DNA of 64,000 bases from Pantoea dispersa (GCF_014155765.1 NZ_SCKT01000008.1:159051-223050); one strand, 5' to 3'. Shown: positions 9,782 through 21,713, counted from the stretch's first letter. Notes: generated from the letters alone by a model not told the origin. A program made the numbers and translations.

Positions 9782-10858
9782 ATGGCAAGCCCGATTCCAG
9801 CCCACTTTGCACCGCAAAATATTTTGCTGATAAAGCTGCGTCATCATGGCGATATGCTGCTGACCACGCCTGCCATCAATGCGCTGCGCCAGCGCTATCC
9901 GCAGGCCAACATTGATGTGCTGCTGTATAAAGAGACGCGCCCGATGCTGGAAGCGCATCCGGCGATCCGTCAGCTGCATATCATCGATCGCAACTGGAAA
10001 AAGGAAGGCGGCTGGCAGAAGTTTCGCCATGAGGTCGCGCTGGTGCGGGCGGTGCGCGCCTGCCATTACGATGTGGTGATTAATCTGGCCGACCAGTGGC
10101 GCAGCGCCATTATTACCGGCCTGTCCGGTGCGCCGGTGCGCATTGGCTTTGCGTACCGCAAGCGCGACAACGCGTTCTGGCGCTGGTGCCATAACCAGCT
10201 GGTTTCTACCGACCGTCACCATCAGTTGCATACCGTGGAACAAAACATGACGGCGCTGCAGCCGCTCGGCATTCCCACCGCCGGGGCGACAGCCTCCATG
10301 CATTTCAGCGCCGCCGACCAGCAAAAAGTGCAGGACGTCCTCGCTCAGCAGCCGATTACCGGCCCGTTTGTGGTGCTGCAGCCCACCTCGCGCTGGGTTT
10401 TTAAGTGTTGGGAAGATGAAAAGGTGGCGCAGCTGATTGATGCGCTGGCCGCTGATGGTCGCAGCGTGGTGCTGACCGCCGCGCCCGATCAGAAAGAGCT
10501 GGCGATGATCGCCCATATCCAGTCGCTGTGCCGCACGCCGAACGTGGTGTCGCTGGCGGGCCAGCTCTCGCTGCCGCAGCTGGCGGCGCTGATCGACGCG
10601 GCACAGCTGTTTATTGGCGTCGATTCCGCACCGATGCACATGGCCGCGGCGCTGCAGACGCCGTGCCTGGCGCTGTTCGGCCCGACCAAGCTGCAGCACT
10701 GGCGCCCGTGGGGCGACAATAACCGCGTTATCTGGGCGGGCGACTATGCGCCGCTGCCGTCACCGGATTCGATCAATACCAATACCGAGCAGCGCTATCT
10801 GTCTGCCATCCCGGTTGAGGATGTGCTTGCCGCCGCCAGGAGCCTTTTGCATGACTAA
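9782..10858 (+). CDS. waaQ: Lipopolysaccharide heptosyltransferase III WaaQ (RfaQ)
   Basis: WaaQ adds the branching third heptose to heptose II. The 358-residue GT9 protein carries LLIKLRHHGDMLLTTP near the N-terminus and GVDSAPMHMAAALQTPCLAL near the C-terminus. I preferred ATG 9782 over the TTG at 9776. The last eight bases overlap wabG, so the two are coupled. It provides the heptose III that WaaH needs, and WaaH is encoded just upstream. Confidence 0.92.
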   Translation: MASPIPAHFAPQNILLIKLRHHGDMLLTTPAINALRQRYPQANIDVLLYKETRPMLEAHPAIRQLHIIDRNWKKEGGWQKFRHEVALVRAVRACHYDVVINLADQWRSAIITGLSGAPVRIGFAYRKRDNAFWRWCHNQLVSTDRHHQLHTVEQNMTALQPLGIPTAGATASMHFSAADQQKVQDVLAQQPITGPFVVLQPTSRWVFKCWEDEKVAQLIDALAADGRSVVLTAAPDQKELAMIAHIQSLCRTPNVVSLAGQLSLPQLAALIDAAQLFIGVDSAPMHMAAALQTPCLALFGPTKLQHWRPWGDNNRVIWAGDYAPLPSPDSINTNTEQRYLSAIPVEDVLAAARSLLHD

Positions 10859-11984
10859 GTTACGGCTGGCGATTGTCCGGCAGAAATACCGGCCGGACGG
10901 CGGTGCCGAGCGCTTTATCTCACGCGCGCTGGAAGCGCTGGACAGCGAGCAGCTCGATCTCAACATCATTACCCGCAGCTGGCAGGGCACGCCGAACCCG
11001 GCCTGGCACCTGCACATCTGCAATCCGGCAAAATTCGGCCGCATTTCGCGTGAACGCGGCTTTGCCCGCGCGGCGCGCGCCTGCTGGGAGCGGGAAAAGT
11101 TCGATATCGTACAGAGCCACGAGCGCATCGCCGGCTGCGATATTTTCCGCGCCGGCGACGGCGTGCATCGCGTATGGCTGGAGCAGCGCGCGCGCATTGT
11201 TTCGCCGTGGCAGCGGCTGAGCGCCAGCCTGAGCCCGTACCATCGCTATGTGCTGCAGGCGGAAGCGGAGATGTTCAACGCGCCCTCGCTGAAAGCGGTG
11301 ATCTGTAATTCGCACATGGTGAAGCAGGATATTTTGCGCCATTTCGCGCTGGATGCCAGCAAAATCCACGTGATTCACAACGCCATTGATAGCCAGCGTT
11401 TTCAGCCTGCCAGCGATACGCTGCGTCACGCCGCGCGTCAGCGACTCAACCTGCCGCAGGACGCCACGGTGATGATCTACGTCGGCTCCGGCTTCGAACG
11501 CAAAGGGCTAAAGGCCGCTATCGAAGCGGTCGCTAATAGCGATCGCTACCTGGTGGTGGTCGGCCAGGACAAACAGCTGGCGCGCTATCAGCAGCTGGCG
11601 AACCAGCTTAACTGTCTTGACCGCCTGCGCTTTGCGGGCGTGCAGCAGGACGTTCAGCCGTTTTATCACGCCGCCGATGCGCTGCTGTTGCCAACGCTGT
11701 ACGATCCGTTCCCCAATGTGGTGCTGGAGGCGATGGCCTGCGGGCTGGCAATCATTACCAGCACCGGCTGCGGCGGCGCAGAATTTATCACCAACGGTGA
11801 AGAGGGTTTTGTCTGCGATGCGTTGGATATCAAAGCGTTAAACGAAGCGGTAATGGCAACGCCTGCACTTTCGCACAATCCGGCGCTGGGCGAAGCCGCA
11901 CGTCGCAAAATTGAACCTTATGGTCCGCAGAGACTGGCGCAGGCACTGACTTCGCTTTATCAGCACGTCCTGCAAACCCGTTGA
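10851..11984 (+). CDS. wabG: LPS core hexuronic acid transferase WabG
   Basis: This GT4 enzyme of 377 residues begins MTKLRLAIVRQKYRPDGGAE, the characteristic WabG start. VGSGFERKGL and PTLYDPFPNVVLEAMACGL mark the donor site. In Klebsiella and Serratia, WabG adds galacturonic acid to heptose II, the first outer-core step, and the WabH/WabN reactions depend on it. I chose ATG 10851 because AGGAG lies upstream and the long upstream extension of this frame runs through waaQ. The start overlaps the waaQ end by 8 bases. Confidence 0.92.
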   Translation: MTKLRLAIVRQKYRPDGGAERFISRALEALDSEQLDLNIITRSWQGTPNPAWHLHICNPAKFGRISRERGFARAARACWEREKFDIVQSHERIAGCDIFRAGDGVHRVWLEQRARIVSPWQRLSASLSPYHRYVLQAEAEMFNAPSLKAVICNSHMVKQDILRHFALDASKIHVIHNAIDSQRFQPASDTLRHAARQRLNLPQDATVMIYVGSGFERKGLKAAIEAVANSDRYLVVVGQDKQLARYQQLANQLNCLDRLRFAGVQQDVQPFYHAADALLLPTLYDPFPNVVLEAMACGLAIITSTGCGGAEFITNGEEGFVCDALDIKALNEAVMATPALSHNPALGEAARRKIEPYGPQRLAQALTSLYQHVLQTR

Positions 11985-12069
11985 CGAAGTGGTATGAGCA
12001 GGCGGTCAGTTTCTGTTAACATGCCGCCTTTCCTGTGTTTTTTGACGCGAACTGGTCGTAACCTTAACT

Positions 12070-13344
12070 ATGACGACTCTCTATACAGCCCTGCTTTATC
12101 TGATTCAGCCACTGATCTGGCTGCGCCTGTGGCTGCGCGGTCGAAAAGCACCGGCCTATCGCAAACGCTGGGCGGAGCGCTACGGCTACTGCAGCGGTAA
12201 AGTGGCGCCGCACGGCATTGTGCTGCACTCGGTTTCGGTCGGTGAAACGCTCGCCGCCGTACCGCTGGTGCGCGCGTTGCGTCATCGCTATCCGACGCTG
12301 CCCATTACCGTGACCACCATGACGCCCACCGGCTCCGAGCGCGCCCAGTCGGCGTTTGGCAAAGACGTGCACCACGTCTATCTGCCGTACGATTTGCCCG
12401 GTTCAATCAACCGTTTCCTCGATACCGTCGACCCGCGGCTGGTGATTATTATGGAAACCGAGCTGTGGCCGAACATCATTCGCATTCTGCATCAGCGCCA
12501 GATTCCGCTGGTGATTGCCAATGCGCGCCTGTCTGAACGCTCCGCCAGAGGTTATAAAAAGCTCGGCGGTTTCATGCGTGACCTGCTGCAGCGCATTACG
12601 CTGATCGCCGCGCAGAACGTTGAGGACGGCGATCGTTTCCTCAGCCTCGGCCTGAAGCGCTCGCATCTGGCCGTGACCGGCAGTCTCAAGTTTGATATCT
12701 CCGTTACGCCTGAGCTGGCAGCACGCGCGGTGACGCTGCGCCGCCAGTGGGCGTCGCGCCGGCCGGTGTGGATCGCCACCAGCACGCACGAAGGCGAAGA
12801 GGCCATCGTGCTCGACGCCCATCGTCGCCTGCTGCAACAGTTCCCGGACCTGCTGCTGATTCTGGTGCCGCGCCATCCGGAACGTTTTAAAGATGCCTGC
12901 AACCTGACGCAAAAACGCGGCTTCAGCTTTACCCTGCGCAGCAGCGGCGAGATCCCCTCCAGCGCCACGCAGGTGGTGATTGGCGATACCATGGGCGAAC
13001 TGATGCTGCTGTACGGCATCGCCGATCTGGCCTTTGTTGGCGGCAGCCTGGTGGAGCGCGGCGGCCACAATCCGCTCGAGCCCGCTGCACATGCCATTCC
13101 GGTGCTGATGGGCCCGCACATCTGGAACTTCAAAGATATCTGCGCCCGTCTGCAACAGGCGGAAGGGCTGATTACCGTTACTGATGTGGTGTCGCTGGAA
13201 AAAGAAGTGGCGAACCTGCTGCAGGATGACGATTATCGCCGCTACTACGGCCGCCACGCGGTAGACGTGCTGCACCAGAATCAGGGCGCACTGCAGCGTC
13301 TGCTACAGTTACTCGAACCGCATCTGCCTCCACGAGCTCATTAA
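12070..13344 (+). CDS. waaA: 3-deoxy-D-manno-octulosonic acid transferase WaaA (KdtA)
   Basis: WaaA adds two Kdo sugars to lipid IVA and is essential. The 424 residues match the usual 425. A membrane anchor lies at residues 4-24. It is followed by the GT30 motifs HSVSVGETLA (catalytic Glu), METELWPNII and VGGSLVERGGHNPLEPAA. It precedes waaE by three bases and coaD after that, an order shared with Klebsiella and Serratia. Confidence 0.97.
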   Translation: MTTLYTALLYLIQPLIWLRLWLRGRKAPAYRKRWAERYGYCSGKVAPHGIVLHSVSVGETLAAVPLVRALRHRYPTLPITVTTMTPTGSERAQSAFGKDVHHVYLPYDLPGSINRFLDTVDPRLVIIMETELWPNIIRILHQRQIPLVIANARLSERSARGYKKLGGFMRDLLQRITLIAAQNVEDGDRFLSLGLKRSHLAVTGSLKFDISVTPELAARAVTLRRQWASRRPVWIATSTHEGEEAIVLDAHRRLLQQFPDLLLILVPRHPERFKDACNLTQKRGFSFTLRSSGEIPSSATQVVIGDTMGELMLLYGIADLAFVGGSLVERGGHNPLEPAAHAIPVLMGPHIWNFKDICARLQQAEGLITVTDVVSLEKEVANLLQDDDYRRYYGRHAVDVLHQNQGALQRLLQLLEPHLPPRAH

Positions 13345-13347
13345 CGC

Positions 13348-14606
<1,259 letters not shown>

Positions 14607-15416
14607 TCAGTGCTGGCAGCGTGGACACCAGAAGGTGCTGCGCTGACCGTGTTTACCGCTGAGGATCGGCGTACCGCAGGCGCGACAAGGCTCGCCGGTG
14701 CGTCCATACACCTGCAACTGCTGCGCAAAATAGCCTGGCTTACCGTCGGTCTGCAGGAAATCACGCAGCGTGGTGCCGCCCTGCTCAATCGAACGCAGCA
14801 GTACGGCTTTGATGGTGTTCGCCAGCAGTTCCGCTTCCGCTTCACTCAGGCTCATCGCCGGACGATCGGGTAAGATCCCGGCGGTAAATAGCGATTCGCT
14901 GGCATAGATGTTACCCACGCCCACCACCACTTTGTTATCCATCAGCCACTGCTTGATCACCGTGCGTTTGCCGCGCGACTTTTCATACAGATACCCGCCG
15001 CTGAAGACATCACTCAGCGGTTCCGGCCCGAGGTGCGCCAGCACGCTGCTGCCTTCCGGATCGGTAGTCCACAGCCAGGCGCCAAAACGCCGCGGATCGG
15101 TATAGCGCAGCACTTTGCCATTGCTCATCACCAAATCGACGTGGTCGTGCTTCGCAGCCGGCAGTTCGCCGGGCAGAACGCGCAGGCTGCCGGACATGCC
15201 AAGATGAATGATGATCCAGCCGTGCGGCAGCTCCAGCAGCAGATACTTGGCGCGGCGCTGTACGCTGAGCACCGGCTGGTCACTCAGCGCGTGGATTTCA
15301 TGGGAAACCGGCCAGCGCAGACGCGGATTGCGCACAATGGCATGCAGAATGGTTTCTCCCACCAGGTGAGGTTCTATACCGCGTCGGCTGGTTTCTACCT
15401 CAGGTAATTCAGGCAT
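14607..15416 (-). CDS. mutM: Formamidopyrimidine-DNA glycosylase MutM (Fpg)
   Basis: This bifunctional glycosylase/AP lyase removes 8-oxoguanine. Its 269 residues match the family. PELPEVE follows the initiator Met, exposing the catalytic Pro. The C-terminal zinc finger is CRAC...CPRC. GAGGAG precedes the start. It lies downstream of rpmB-rpmG on the same strand, as in E. coli, with a terminator between. Confidence 0.97.
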   Translation of the reverse strand: MPELPEVETSRRGIEPHLVGETILHAIVRNPRLRWPVSHEIHALSDQPVLSVQRRAKYLLLELPHGWIIIHLGMSGSLRVLPGELPAAKHDHVDLVMSNGKVLRYTDPRRFGAWLWTTDPEGSSVLAHLGPEPLSDVFSGGYLYEKSRGKRTVIKQWLMDNKVVVGVGNIYASESLFTAGILPDRPAMSLSEAEAELLANTIKAVLLRSIEQGGTTLRDFLQTDGKPGYFAQQLQVYGRTGEPCRACGTPILSGKHGQRSTFWCPRCQH

Positions 15417-15443
15417 CTCATCTCCTCAACGTAGCGCAGAAAC

Positions 15444-15470
15444 AAAAAACCCGGCCGGAGCCGGGTTTTT
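15444..15470 (-). terminator. Intrinsic terminator after rpmG
   Basis: CCCGGC-CGGA-GCCGGG is flanked by A6 and T5 runs. It should stop most rpmB-rpmG transcripts before mutM. The flanking runs would also let it work on the plus strand. Confidence 0.85.
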
Positions 15471-15486
15471 CGCAAGAACACCAAAA

Positions 15487-15657
<171 letters not shown>

Positions 15658-15665
15658 TCAGTTCC

Positions 15666-15923
<258 letters not shown>

Positions 15924-16046
15924 TCAGCTCGAGCTTTAAAAACTAGGTTTTGGCCGCCTCGTCAGGCCTTAGCCCGCCCAGGCGAGTTCCATGTGAACCC
16001 GCTAAGCTGGCCCAAACGCCAAACCCGAGATTCTCAAAGGTGGCGT

Positions 16047-16075
16047 AGTATACGCCGCTAAGCCGAAGTGCTCAA
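16047..16075 (-). promoter_or_regulatory. Sigma-70 promoter of rpmB-rpmG
   Basis: On the minus strand TTGAGC (16075-16070) is followed after 17 bases by TATACT (16052-16047). It lies about 150 bases upstream of rpmB, leaving a long leader. Confidence 0.7.
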
Positions 16076-16145
16076 GTCCCGAACAGATAAAGATCCCTCC
16101 GGATCGCGCAAAAACGCCGGATTTCTGCCCAGTTGACGCCGCGAA

Positions 16146-16802
16146 TTACAGCCAGCCGCGCTCGGCGAAAGAGGTAAACTCGCCGTGACCAATCACCAGA
16201 TGATCTAATAAACGGATATTCAGCAGCGCGCAGGCCTGCGCCACCTTGCTGGTAATCTCACGATCGGCACGGCTCGGTTCCGCCATGCCGGACGGATGAT
16301 TGTGCGCCAGTATCACCGCAGCCGCGTTGAGCTTTAGCGCCTCACGCACGATTTCACGCGGATGCACTTCCACGCTGGCAATGGAGCCGGAAAACATCTT
16401 CTGCGCCTGCAAAACGCGGTGCTGGTTATCCAGAAACAGCGCCATAAAGATTTCACGCTCCTGATGTGCCAGCACGCTTTGCAGGTAGTGGCGCGTGACC
16501 TGCGGATTCTCCATCACATTTTCGCGCGCCAGCTGGCTGGCAAAAAAGCGCCGACCCAGTTCCGCAATGGCATGCAGTTGCGTCATTTTGGCGCTGCCGA
16601 CGCCCTTTATCTGCCCCAGCTCCTCTTTACTGGCGGTCATGATGCGATACAGCGAACCGAATTCATTCAGCATCAGCCGCGCCAGCCCCATCACGCTGTT
16701 GCCGCGCGTGCCGGTACGTAAAAAGATCGCCAGCAGCTCGGCATCGCTTAGCGCCTCGGCGCCCAGCAGCGTCAATTTTTCCCGTGGTGCCAGTTCCGTC
16801 AT
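16146..16802 (-). CDS. radC: RadC family JAB-domain protein
   Basis: The 218-residue protein has an N-terminal helix-hairpin-helix region (IKGVGSAKM) and a C-terminal JAB/MPN domain. The domain carries the metal motif [14 protein letters not shown] (H-x-H-x7-S-x2-D). E. coli RadC is no longer thought to act in radiation repair, and its role is unknown. I chose ATG 16802 because GGGAGGGCG precedes it; the frame stays open to 17042 but would then overlap coaBC. It is divergent from coaBC, as in E. coli. Confidence 0.93.
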   Translation of the reverse strand: MTELAPREKLTLLGAEALSDAELLAIFLRTGTRGNSVMGLARLMLNEFGSLYRIMTASKEELGQIKGVGSAKMTQLHAIAELGRRFFASQLARENVMENPQVTRHYLQSVLAHQEREIFMALFLDNQHRVLQAQKMFSGSIASVEVHPREIVREALKLNAAAVILAHNHPSGMAEPSRADREITSKVAQACALLNIRLLDHLVIGHGEFTSFAERGWL

Positions 16803-16992
16803 CGTTCCGCCCTCCCTGCAATGCCGCCATTCTGCGCCGGTGCATTGCAGGCCACCAGCGGCGCGTGACAAATTCCAGAGCCGGCTCGCAAAGGGCGCAG
16901 GCAGTGAAAAGGCGGGTCGCCGATTTTGTGATAAAGTTGCCTGCATCTGTCGCGCCAGGCGCGGCACTCTGCGTTGAAGTGAGGCAAACAAC

Positions 16993-18222
16993 ATGATGGG
17001 ATTAGCCGGAAAAAAAATTCTGCTGGGCGTCAGCGGCGGCATCGCGGCCTATAAAGCACCGGAACTGGTGCGCCGCCTGCGCGATCGCGGCGCGGATGTC
17101 CGCGTGATGATGACCGATGCGGCCAAAGCCTTTATTACGCCGCTCAGCCTGCAGGCGGTTTCCGGCTATCCGGTGTTTGATGACCTGCTCGACCCGGCGG
17201 CCGAAGCGGCAATGGGCCATATCGAACTGGCAAAATGGGCCGATTTGATTGTGCTTGCGCCCGCAACCGCCGATCTGATTGCGCGCATTACCGCTGGCAT
17301 GGCAAACGACCTGGTCACCACCGCCTGCCTGGCCAGCGCGGCACCGGTCGCCATCGTGCCGGCCATGAACCAGCAGATGTACCGCGCGGCAGTCACGCAG
17401 GAGAATCTGCAGCGTCTGGCGCAGCGCGGCGTGCTGATCTGGGGACCGGACAGCGGCAGCCAGGCGTGCGGTGATATCGGCCCGGGCCGCATGCTGGACC
17501 CGCTGGCCATCGTTGCGCATGCGCTGGAGTGGGCCGCGCCCGTCAACGATCTGCAACATCTCAACATTATGATCACCGCCGGTCCAACCCGAGAAGCGCT
17601 GGATCCGGTGCGCTATATCAGTAATCACAGCTCCGGCAAGATGGGCTATGCGGTTGCCGCGGCTGCGGCGAAGCGCGGCGCAAACGTGACGCTGGTTTCC
17701 GGTCCGGTGAACTTAGCCACGCCCGCCGGCGTGACGCGTATTGATGTCAACAGCGCACTGGAGATGGAAGCGGCGGTGATGGCGCAAATCAGCCAACAAG
17801 ATATTTTCATTGCCAGCGCAGCCGTGGCAGACTACCGGGCGGCAAACATTGCCGCAGAGAAAATTAAAAAACAGGGTGGCGATGATAACGTCACGCTGCA
17901 GCTGGTGAAGAACCCGGATATTGTCGCAGGCGTCGCGGCGCTCAAAGTGCAGCGCCCTTTCGTGGTGGGATTTGCTGCCGAAACCCAGAATGTGGAAGAA
18001 TACGCGCGGCAAAAACGGGTGCGGAAAAACCTGGACCTGATTTGCGCCAATGATGTGGCGCAGGCCGGGCAGGGCTTCAATAGCGACACCAATGCTCTTC
18101 ACCTTTTTTGGCAGGAGGGAGAGAAAGTCTTACCGCTCAGTGATAAGACGCTCCTTGGCCAACAATTAATAGACGAGATTGTCAGCCGTTATGATGAAAA
18201 AAATCGACGTAAAAATACTTGA
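16993..18222 (+). CDS. coaBC: Bifunctional phosphopantothenoylcysteine decarboxylase / phosphopantothenate-cysteine ligase CoaBC (Dfp)
   Basis: It carries out two consecutive steps of CoA synthesis. The N-terminal FMN decarboxylase domain has PAMNQQMY and [10 protein letters not shown] with the catalytic Cys. The C-terminal CTP-dependent ligase domain, from about residue 190, has [23 protein letters not shown] and NPDIV. The length of 409 is close to E. coli 406. The 3' end overlaps dut by 32 bases, so the two are co-transcribed. Confidence 0.97.
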   Translation: MMGLAGKKILLGVSGGIAAYKAPELVRRLRDRGADVRVMMTDAAKAFITPLSLQAVSGYPVFDDLLDPAAEAAMGHIELAKWADLIVLAPATADLIARITAGMANDLVTTACLASAAPVAIVPAMNQQMYRAAVTQENLQRLAQRGVLIWGPDSGSQACGDIGPGRMLDPLAIVAHALEWAAPVNDLQHLNIMITAGPTREALDPVRYISNHSSGKMGYAVAAAAAKRGANVTLVSGPVNLATPAGVTRIDVNSALEMEAAVMAQISQQDIFIASAAVADYRAANIAAEKIKKQGGDDNVTLQLVKNPDIVAGVAALKVQRPFVVGFAAETQNVEEYARQKRVRKNLDLICANDVAQAGQGFNSDTNALHLFWQEGEKVLPLSDKTLLGQQLIDEIVSRYDEKNRRKNT

Positions 18223-18649
18223 TGCGCGCGTAGGCAAGGAATTCCCACTACCCACCTATGCGACCTCTGGCTCCGCGGGTCTCGATCTGCGCGCCTGCCT
18301 TGATGACGCACTGGAAATCGCACCGGGCATGACCACGCTGGTGCCGACCGGCCTGGCGATTCACATTGCCGATCCGTCACTGGCTGCCGTAATCCTGCCG
18401 CGCTCCGGTCTCGGTCACAAACACGGCATCGTACTGGGTAACCTGGTAGGGCTGATTGACTCCGACTATCAGGGCCAGCTAATGGTTTCAGTGTGGAATC
18501 GTGGCCAGGATAGCTTCACGCTGCAGCCTGGCGATCGCCTGGCCCAGCTGGTGTTTGTACCGGTGGTGCAGGCCGAATTTAACCTGGTGGAAGATTTTGA
18601 CGCCAGCGATCGCGGCGCAGGCGGTTTCGGTCACTCTGGCCGTCAGTAA
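18191..18649 (+). CDS. dut: Deoxyuridine 5'-triphosphate nucleotidohydrolase (dUTPase)
   Basis: The trimeric dUTPase of 152 residues keeps uracil out of DNA and supplies dUMP. All five motifs are present, including [20 protein letters not shown] and the C-terminal [11 protein letters not shown]. Two adjacent ATG codons (18191 and 18194) are possible starts. It overlaps the coaBC end, and slmA follows after 115 bases that contain a GCCACAG/CTGTGGC hairpin (18690-18713). Confidence 0.98.
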   Translation: MMKKIDVKILDARVGKEFPLPTYATSGSAGLDLRACLDDALEIAPGMTTLVPTGLAIHIADPSLAAVILPRSGLGHKHGIVLGNLVGLIDSDYQGQLMVSVWNRGQDSFTLQPGDRLAQLVFVPVVQAEFNLVEDFDASDRGAGGFGHSGRQ

Positions 18650-18764
18650 TACGCTCACTTTTCGCATAGCCATCTTTTTATTTCTTGTCGCCACAGGCCG
18701 CTTTATCTGTGGCAGATAAGGCAGTATTGCCTGTTTTTGGTGAATTTCAGGGGTGTTGAAGGTC

Positions 18765-19361
18765 ATGGCAGAAAAAAAAGTCGCGAAACGGAATCGTCGC
18801 GAAGAGATTTTGCAGGCGCTGGCGCAAATGCTGGAGTCGGGCGATGGCAGTCAGCGTATCACCACCGCCAAGCTGGCCGCCAATGTCGGCGTTTCGGAAG
18901 CGGCGTTATATCGCCACTTTCCCAGCAAAACGCGCATGTTTGATAGCCTGATTGAGTTTATTGAAGACAGTCTGATTACCCGCATCAATCTGATCCTGAA
19001 AGATGAAAAAGAGACGATGGCGCGCCTGCGCCTGATCGTGCAATTGCTGCTGGGATTTGGTGAGCGTAATCCAGGGCTGACGCGCATCCTGACCGGCCAC
19101 GCGCTGATGTTTGAACAGGATCGTCTGCAGGGGCGCATTAATCAGCTGTTTGAGCGTATCGAAGTTCAGCTGCGCCAGGTGATGAAAGAGAAGAAGATGC
19201 GCGACGGCGAAGGTTTCCAGACCGATGAGACGCTGCTCGCCAGCCAGCTGCTGGCGTTCTGCGAAGGTTTGCTGTCACGCTATGTGCGCTCGGAGTTCCG
19301 CTATCGTCCGACCGCCGATTTCGACAGCCGCTGGCCGCTGATTGCAGCACAGCTGGTTTAA
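18765..19361 (+). CDS. slmA: Nucleoid occlusion factor SlmA
   Basis: This TetR-family DNA-binding protein blocks FtsZ ring assembly over the nucleoid. It has 198 residues, the E. coli length. The N-terminal basic arm [16 protein letters not shown] leads into the helix-turn-helix ([19 protein letters not shown]). I chose ATG 18765 rather than an ATG 12 bases upstream by comparison with E. coli and because GAAGG precedes it. Confidence 0.97.
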   Translation: MAEKKVAKRNRREEILQALAQMLESGDGSQRITTAKLAANVGVSEAALYRHFPSKTRMFDSLIEFIEDSLITRINLILKDEKETMARLRLIVQLLLGFGERNPGLTRILTGHALMFEQDRLQGRINQLFERIEVQLRQVMKEKKMRDGEGFQTDETLLASQLLAFCEGLLSRYVRSEFRYRPTADFDSRWPLIAAQLV

Positions 19362-19377
19362 TACGCACAGCGGATTT

Positions 19378-19417
19378 GTAGCGGCGCGATCCATTGCGCA
19401 ATAAATTGCGCCGCTAC
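19378..19417. repeat. REP-like palindrome, GTAGCGGCGC type
   Basis: Arms GTAGCGGCGC and GCGCCGCTAC (10 bp, perfect) enclose about 20 bases. A similar element lies at 60687-60715. It is just downstream of slmA. Confidence 0.75.
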
Positions 19418-19445
19418 GCTATCGTGCGGTGCTGAATATCGCGCT

Positions 19446-19812
19446 AAACCTTAAATGCCGTACTCTTTGCGATACGCCCCGACCTTCGCCACCTGGTGCG
19501 CATCAATGCGCACCCTACGCCCTGGCATCCTGCGACTGTAGAGGCGCCATTCATGGCGACCGCGGCAAACCTTAAATGCCGTACTCTTTGCAATCGCCCC
19601 GACCTTCGCCACCTGGTGCGCATCAATGCGCACCCTGTGACCTGGCATCCTGCGACTGTAGGGTCGCCATTCATGGCGACCGCAGCAAACCTTAAATACC
19701 GTACTCTTTGCGATACGCCCCGACCTTCGCCACCTGGTGCGCATCAATGCGCACCCTGTGACCTGGCATCCTGCGACTGTAGGGTCGCCATTAATGGCGA
19801 CCGCGGCAAACC
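19446..19812. repeat. Tandem array: three 120-121 bp units, each with a copy of the pyrE 3' end and two palindromes
   Basis: The units start at 19446, 19567 and 19687 and run into the true pyrE end at 19808. Each begins AAACCTTAAAT and then carries about 40 bases matching the last codons of pyrE, including its stop (C-terminus AYRKEYGI). Next come the palindromes GGTGCGCATCAATGCGCACC and GGTCGCCATTCATGGCGACC (with variants). The three units share changes that the real pyrE end lacks, so one diverged copy was multiplied. Confidence 0.9.
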
Positions 19813-20454
19813 TTAAATACCGTACTCTTTGCGATACGCCTTCACCTTCGCCAGATGATCGGCCATCTCTGGCTTCTCCGCCAGGTAATCAATCAGCTCG
19901 CTCAGCGTAATGATCGCGGTGACCTTGCACTGATAATCGCGCTCCACTTCCTGAATCGCGGAAATCTCGCCACGGCCACGCTCCTGGCGGTCGAGTGAAA
20001 TCAGCACGCCGGCCAGCGTAGCATTGTGGGCGTTAATGATGTCCATCGATTCACGAATTGCCGTGCCGGCGGTGATCACATCATCGACCAGCATCACTTT
20101 GCCCTGCAGCGGGCTGCCCACCAGTAAACCGCCTTCGCCGTGATCTTTGGCCTCTTTACGGTTAAAACAGTACGGCACATCGCGGTCATGATGATCGGCC
20201 AGCGCCACGGCGGTAGTGGTCGCAATTGGAATGCCTTTGTAGGCCGGGCCAAACAGCAGGTCGAAATCGACGCCGCCATCCACCAGCGCCTGCGCATAGA
20301 AACGGCCCAGCAGCGCTAAATCACGCCCGGTATTGAACAGACCGGCATTAAAGAAATAGGGACTTTTGCGGCCGGACTTCAGGGTGAACTCACCAAACTT
20401 CAATACCCCTTTGTTCAGGGCGAACTCAATAAACTGACGCTGCCAGGCTTTCAT
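19813..20454 (-). CDS. pyrE: Orotate phosphoribosyltransferase PyrE
   Basis: PyrE forms orotidine 5'-phosphate from orotate and PRPP, the fifth step of pyrimidine synthesis. It has 213 residues like E. coli. The PRPP-binding loop is [23 protein letters not shown] lies before the ATG. It is read after rph through the attenuator at 20464-20499, so it should respond to the UTP pool. Its 3' end has been copied three times immediately downstream. Confidence 0.98.
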   Translation of the reverse strand: MKAWQRQFIEFALNKGVLKFGEFTLKSGRKSPYFFNAGLFNTGRDLALLGRFYAQALVDGGVDFDLLFGPAYKGIPIATTTAVALADHHDRDVPYCFNRKEAKDHGEGGLLVGSPLQGKVMLVDDVITAGTAIRESMDIINAHNATLAGVLISLDRQERGRGEISAIQEVERDYQCKVTAIITLSELIDYLAEKPEMADHLAKVKAYRKEYGI

Positions 20455-20463
20455 TTCTCACTC

Positions 20464-20499
20464 CTCAAATAAAGAAAAGGCGACTCTGTGGTCGCCTGT
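20464..20499 (-). terminator. pyrE attenuator (UTP-sensitive intrinsic terminator between rph and pyrE)
   Basis: On the minus strand AGGCGAC and GTCGCCT form a 7-bp stem (20497-20478), followed by TTTTCTTTATTT. It ends about 10 bases before the pyrE ribosome site and starts just after the rph stop. In E. coli, coupling of rph translation to RNA polymerase at low UTP lets transcription pass this site; the same layout is seen here. Confidence 0.85.
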
Positions 20500-20503
20500 T
20501 ACA

Positions 20504-21220
20504 TCAATCAATTAACGCCGCTTTCTGCGCCTGAATCAGCTGCTCAATGCCGCCGCGCGCCAGCGCCAGCAGCTGCAACAACTCGTCATGGCTGAACGGC
20601 TCGCCTTCTGCGGTGCCCTGCACCTCAATCATGCGGCCATCTTCGGTCATCACCACATTCATATCCGTTTCAGCGGCGGAGTCTTCAACATACTCTAAAT
20701 CACACACCGCTTCACCGGCCACGATGCCGACCGAGATCGCCGCCACCATACCTTTCAGCGGGCTGGCTTTCAGTTTACCGGCTGCCACCAGCGCGTTCAG
20801 CGCATCCGCCAGCGCCACGCAGGCACCGGTGATTGCCGCGGTGCGCGTGCCGCCGTCGGCCTGAATTACGTCGCAGTCCAGCGTGATGGTGAATTCACCC
20901 AGCGCCTGCAGATCAACCGCCGCACGCAGCGAGCGGGCGATAAGGCGCTGGATTTCCAGCGTACGACCGCCCTGCTTGCCTTTGGCGGCTTCACGCGCCA
21001 TACGGCTGTGCGTCGAACGCGGCAGCATGCCATATTCTGCGGTTACCCAGCCCTGACCTTTGCCTTTGAGAAAACGCGGCACGCCCTCTTCAACGGTCGC
21101 GGTGCACAGGACTTTGGTTTCGCCGAACTCGACAAGAACCGAGCCTTCCGCATGTTTGGTAAAGTGACGAGTGAGGGTGACGGGACGCACTTCAGAAGTG
21201 CTACGGCCTGCTGGACGCAT
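20504..21220 (-). CDS. rph: Ribonuclease PH
   Basis: This phosphorolytic 3' exoribonuclease trims tRNA 3' ends. It has 238 residues, so it is intact, unlike the frameshifted K-12 copy. It starts [15 protein letters not shown] chose ATG 21220 because GGAGAG precedes it. It acts as the translated leader of pyrE. Confidence 0.97.
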   Translation of the reverse strand: MRPAGRSTSEVRPVTLTRHFTKHAEGSVLVEFGETKVLCTATVEEGVPRFLKGKGQGWVTAEYGMLPRSTHSRMAREAAKGKQGGRTLEIQRLIARSLRAAVDLQALGEFTITLDCDVIQADGGTRTAAITGACVALADALNALVAAGKLKASPLKGMVAAISVGIVAGEAVCDLEYVEDSAAETDMNVVMTEDGRMIEVQGTAEGEPFSHDELLQLLALARGGIEQLIQAQKAALID

Positions 21221-21305
21221 GGTTTCTCTCCGGCTTGCTTGGGTTTGGCTGCGCATTATACGGACTTCACAGGCGGCTGTCCTGCCCGCGTGCAGGCAGC
21301 GCGTG

Positions 21306-21713
21306 TTACAGCGCCGCGCACACCAGCGAGTCGATACGCGTTACCGGTTGTGTCGCAAAACGATTTTTAAACTTGTCGCGCAGCGCGTTAATGCTTTCGG
21401 AGCTGGCCCGATCCGCCGGATGAAGCAATACCAGTACCTTGCGATTGCCCTGCGGGCCGCGGCCATCGTAAATCGTCAGCGGCGAGGGAAAGTGCGGCGT
21501 GATGTCGCGTTCAGCAAACTGCGACCAGCCCGCTGCGCTGCTAGCGGAGGACGGCAGGTCAAACCACAGCGTGGTTTGCATCATCATCTCGCCGGCCCCG
21601 CACACGGCCACGGGCGCGGTGTGCGGCGGAATAACCTGCGGAGTGGGCGGAGAAGTCTGACATCCGCTTAACATCATGGCGAAGCCCAGCGGCCTCATCC
21701 ATTTATTCAACAT
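21306..21713 (-). CDS. DUF3574 domain lipoprotein
   Basis: The 135-residue protein has a signal peptide ending in a lipobox (AMMLSGC, Cys near residue 17), so it should be lipid-anchored in the envelope. The rest matches my memory of DUF3574: WFDLPSS...[25 protein letters not shown], then VLVLLHP. No function is known for the family. I chose ATG 21713 because GAGG precedes it. It lies 7 bases after the ligase-like gene, on the same strand, between rph and yicC, which are neighbours in E. coli. Confidence 0.75.
   Translation of the reverse strand: MLNKWMRPLGFAMMLSGCQTSPPTPQVIPPHTAPVAVCGAGEMMMQTTLWFDLPSSASSAAGWSQFAERDITPHFPSPLTIYDGRGPQGNRKVLVLLHPADRASSESINALRDKFKNRFATQPVTRIDSLVCAAL

Noticed and set aside
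9602-10699. 365-codon open frame antisense to waaQ
   Set aside because: Shadow frame of waaQ; the Arg/His/Gln-rich composition is typical of antisense frames in high-GC genes.
16803-17042. RadC extension to 298 residues
   Set aside because: The added part overlaps the coaBC start and has no similarity to RadC. ATG 16802 has a strong ribosome site.
19451-19747. 98-codon minus-strand frame across the pyrE-tail repeats
   Set aside because: It is made of three repeated copies of the pyrE C-terminus plus palindromes and has no independent start signal. It is an artefact of the array.
19446-19812. CRISPR array
   Set aside because: Units are directly tandem, 120 bp long, with no unique spacers and no cas genes nearby.
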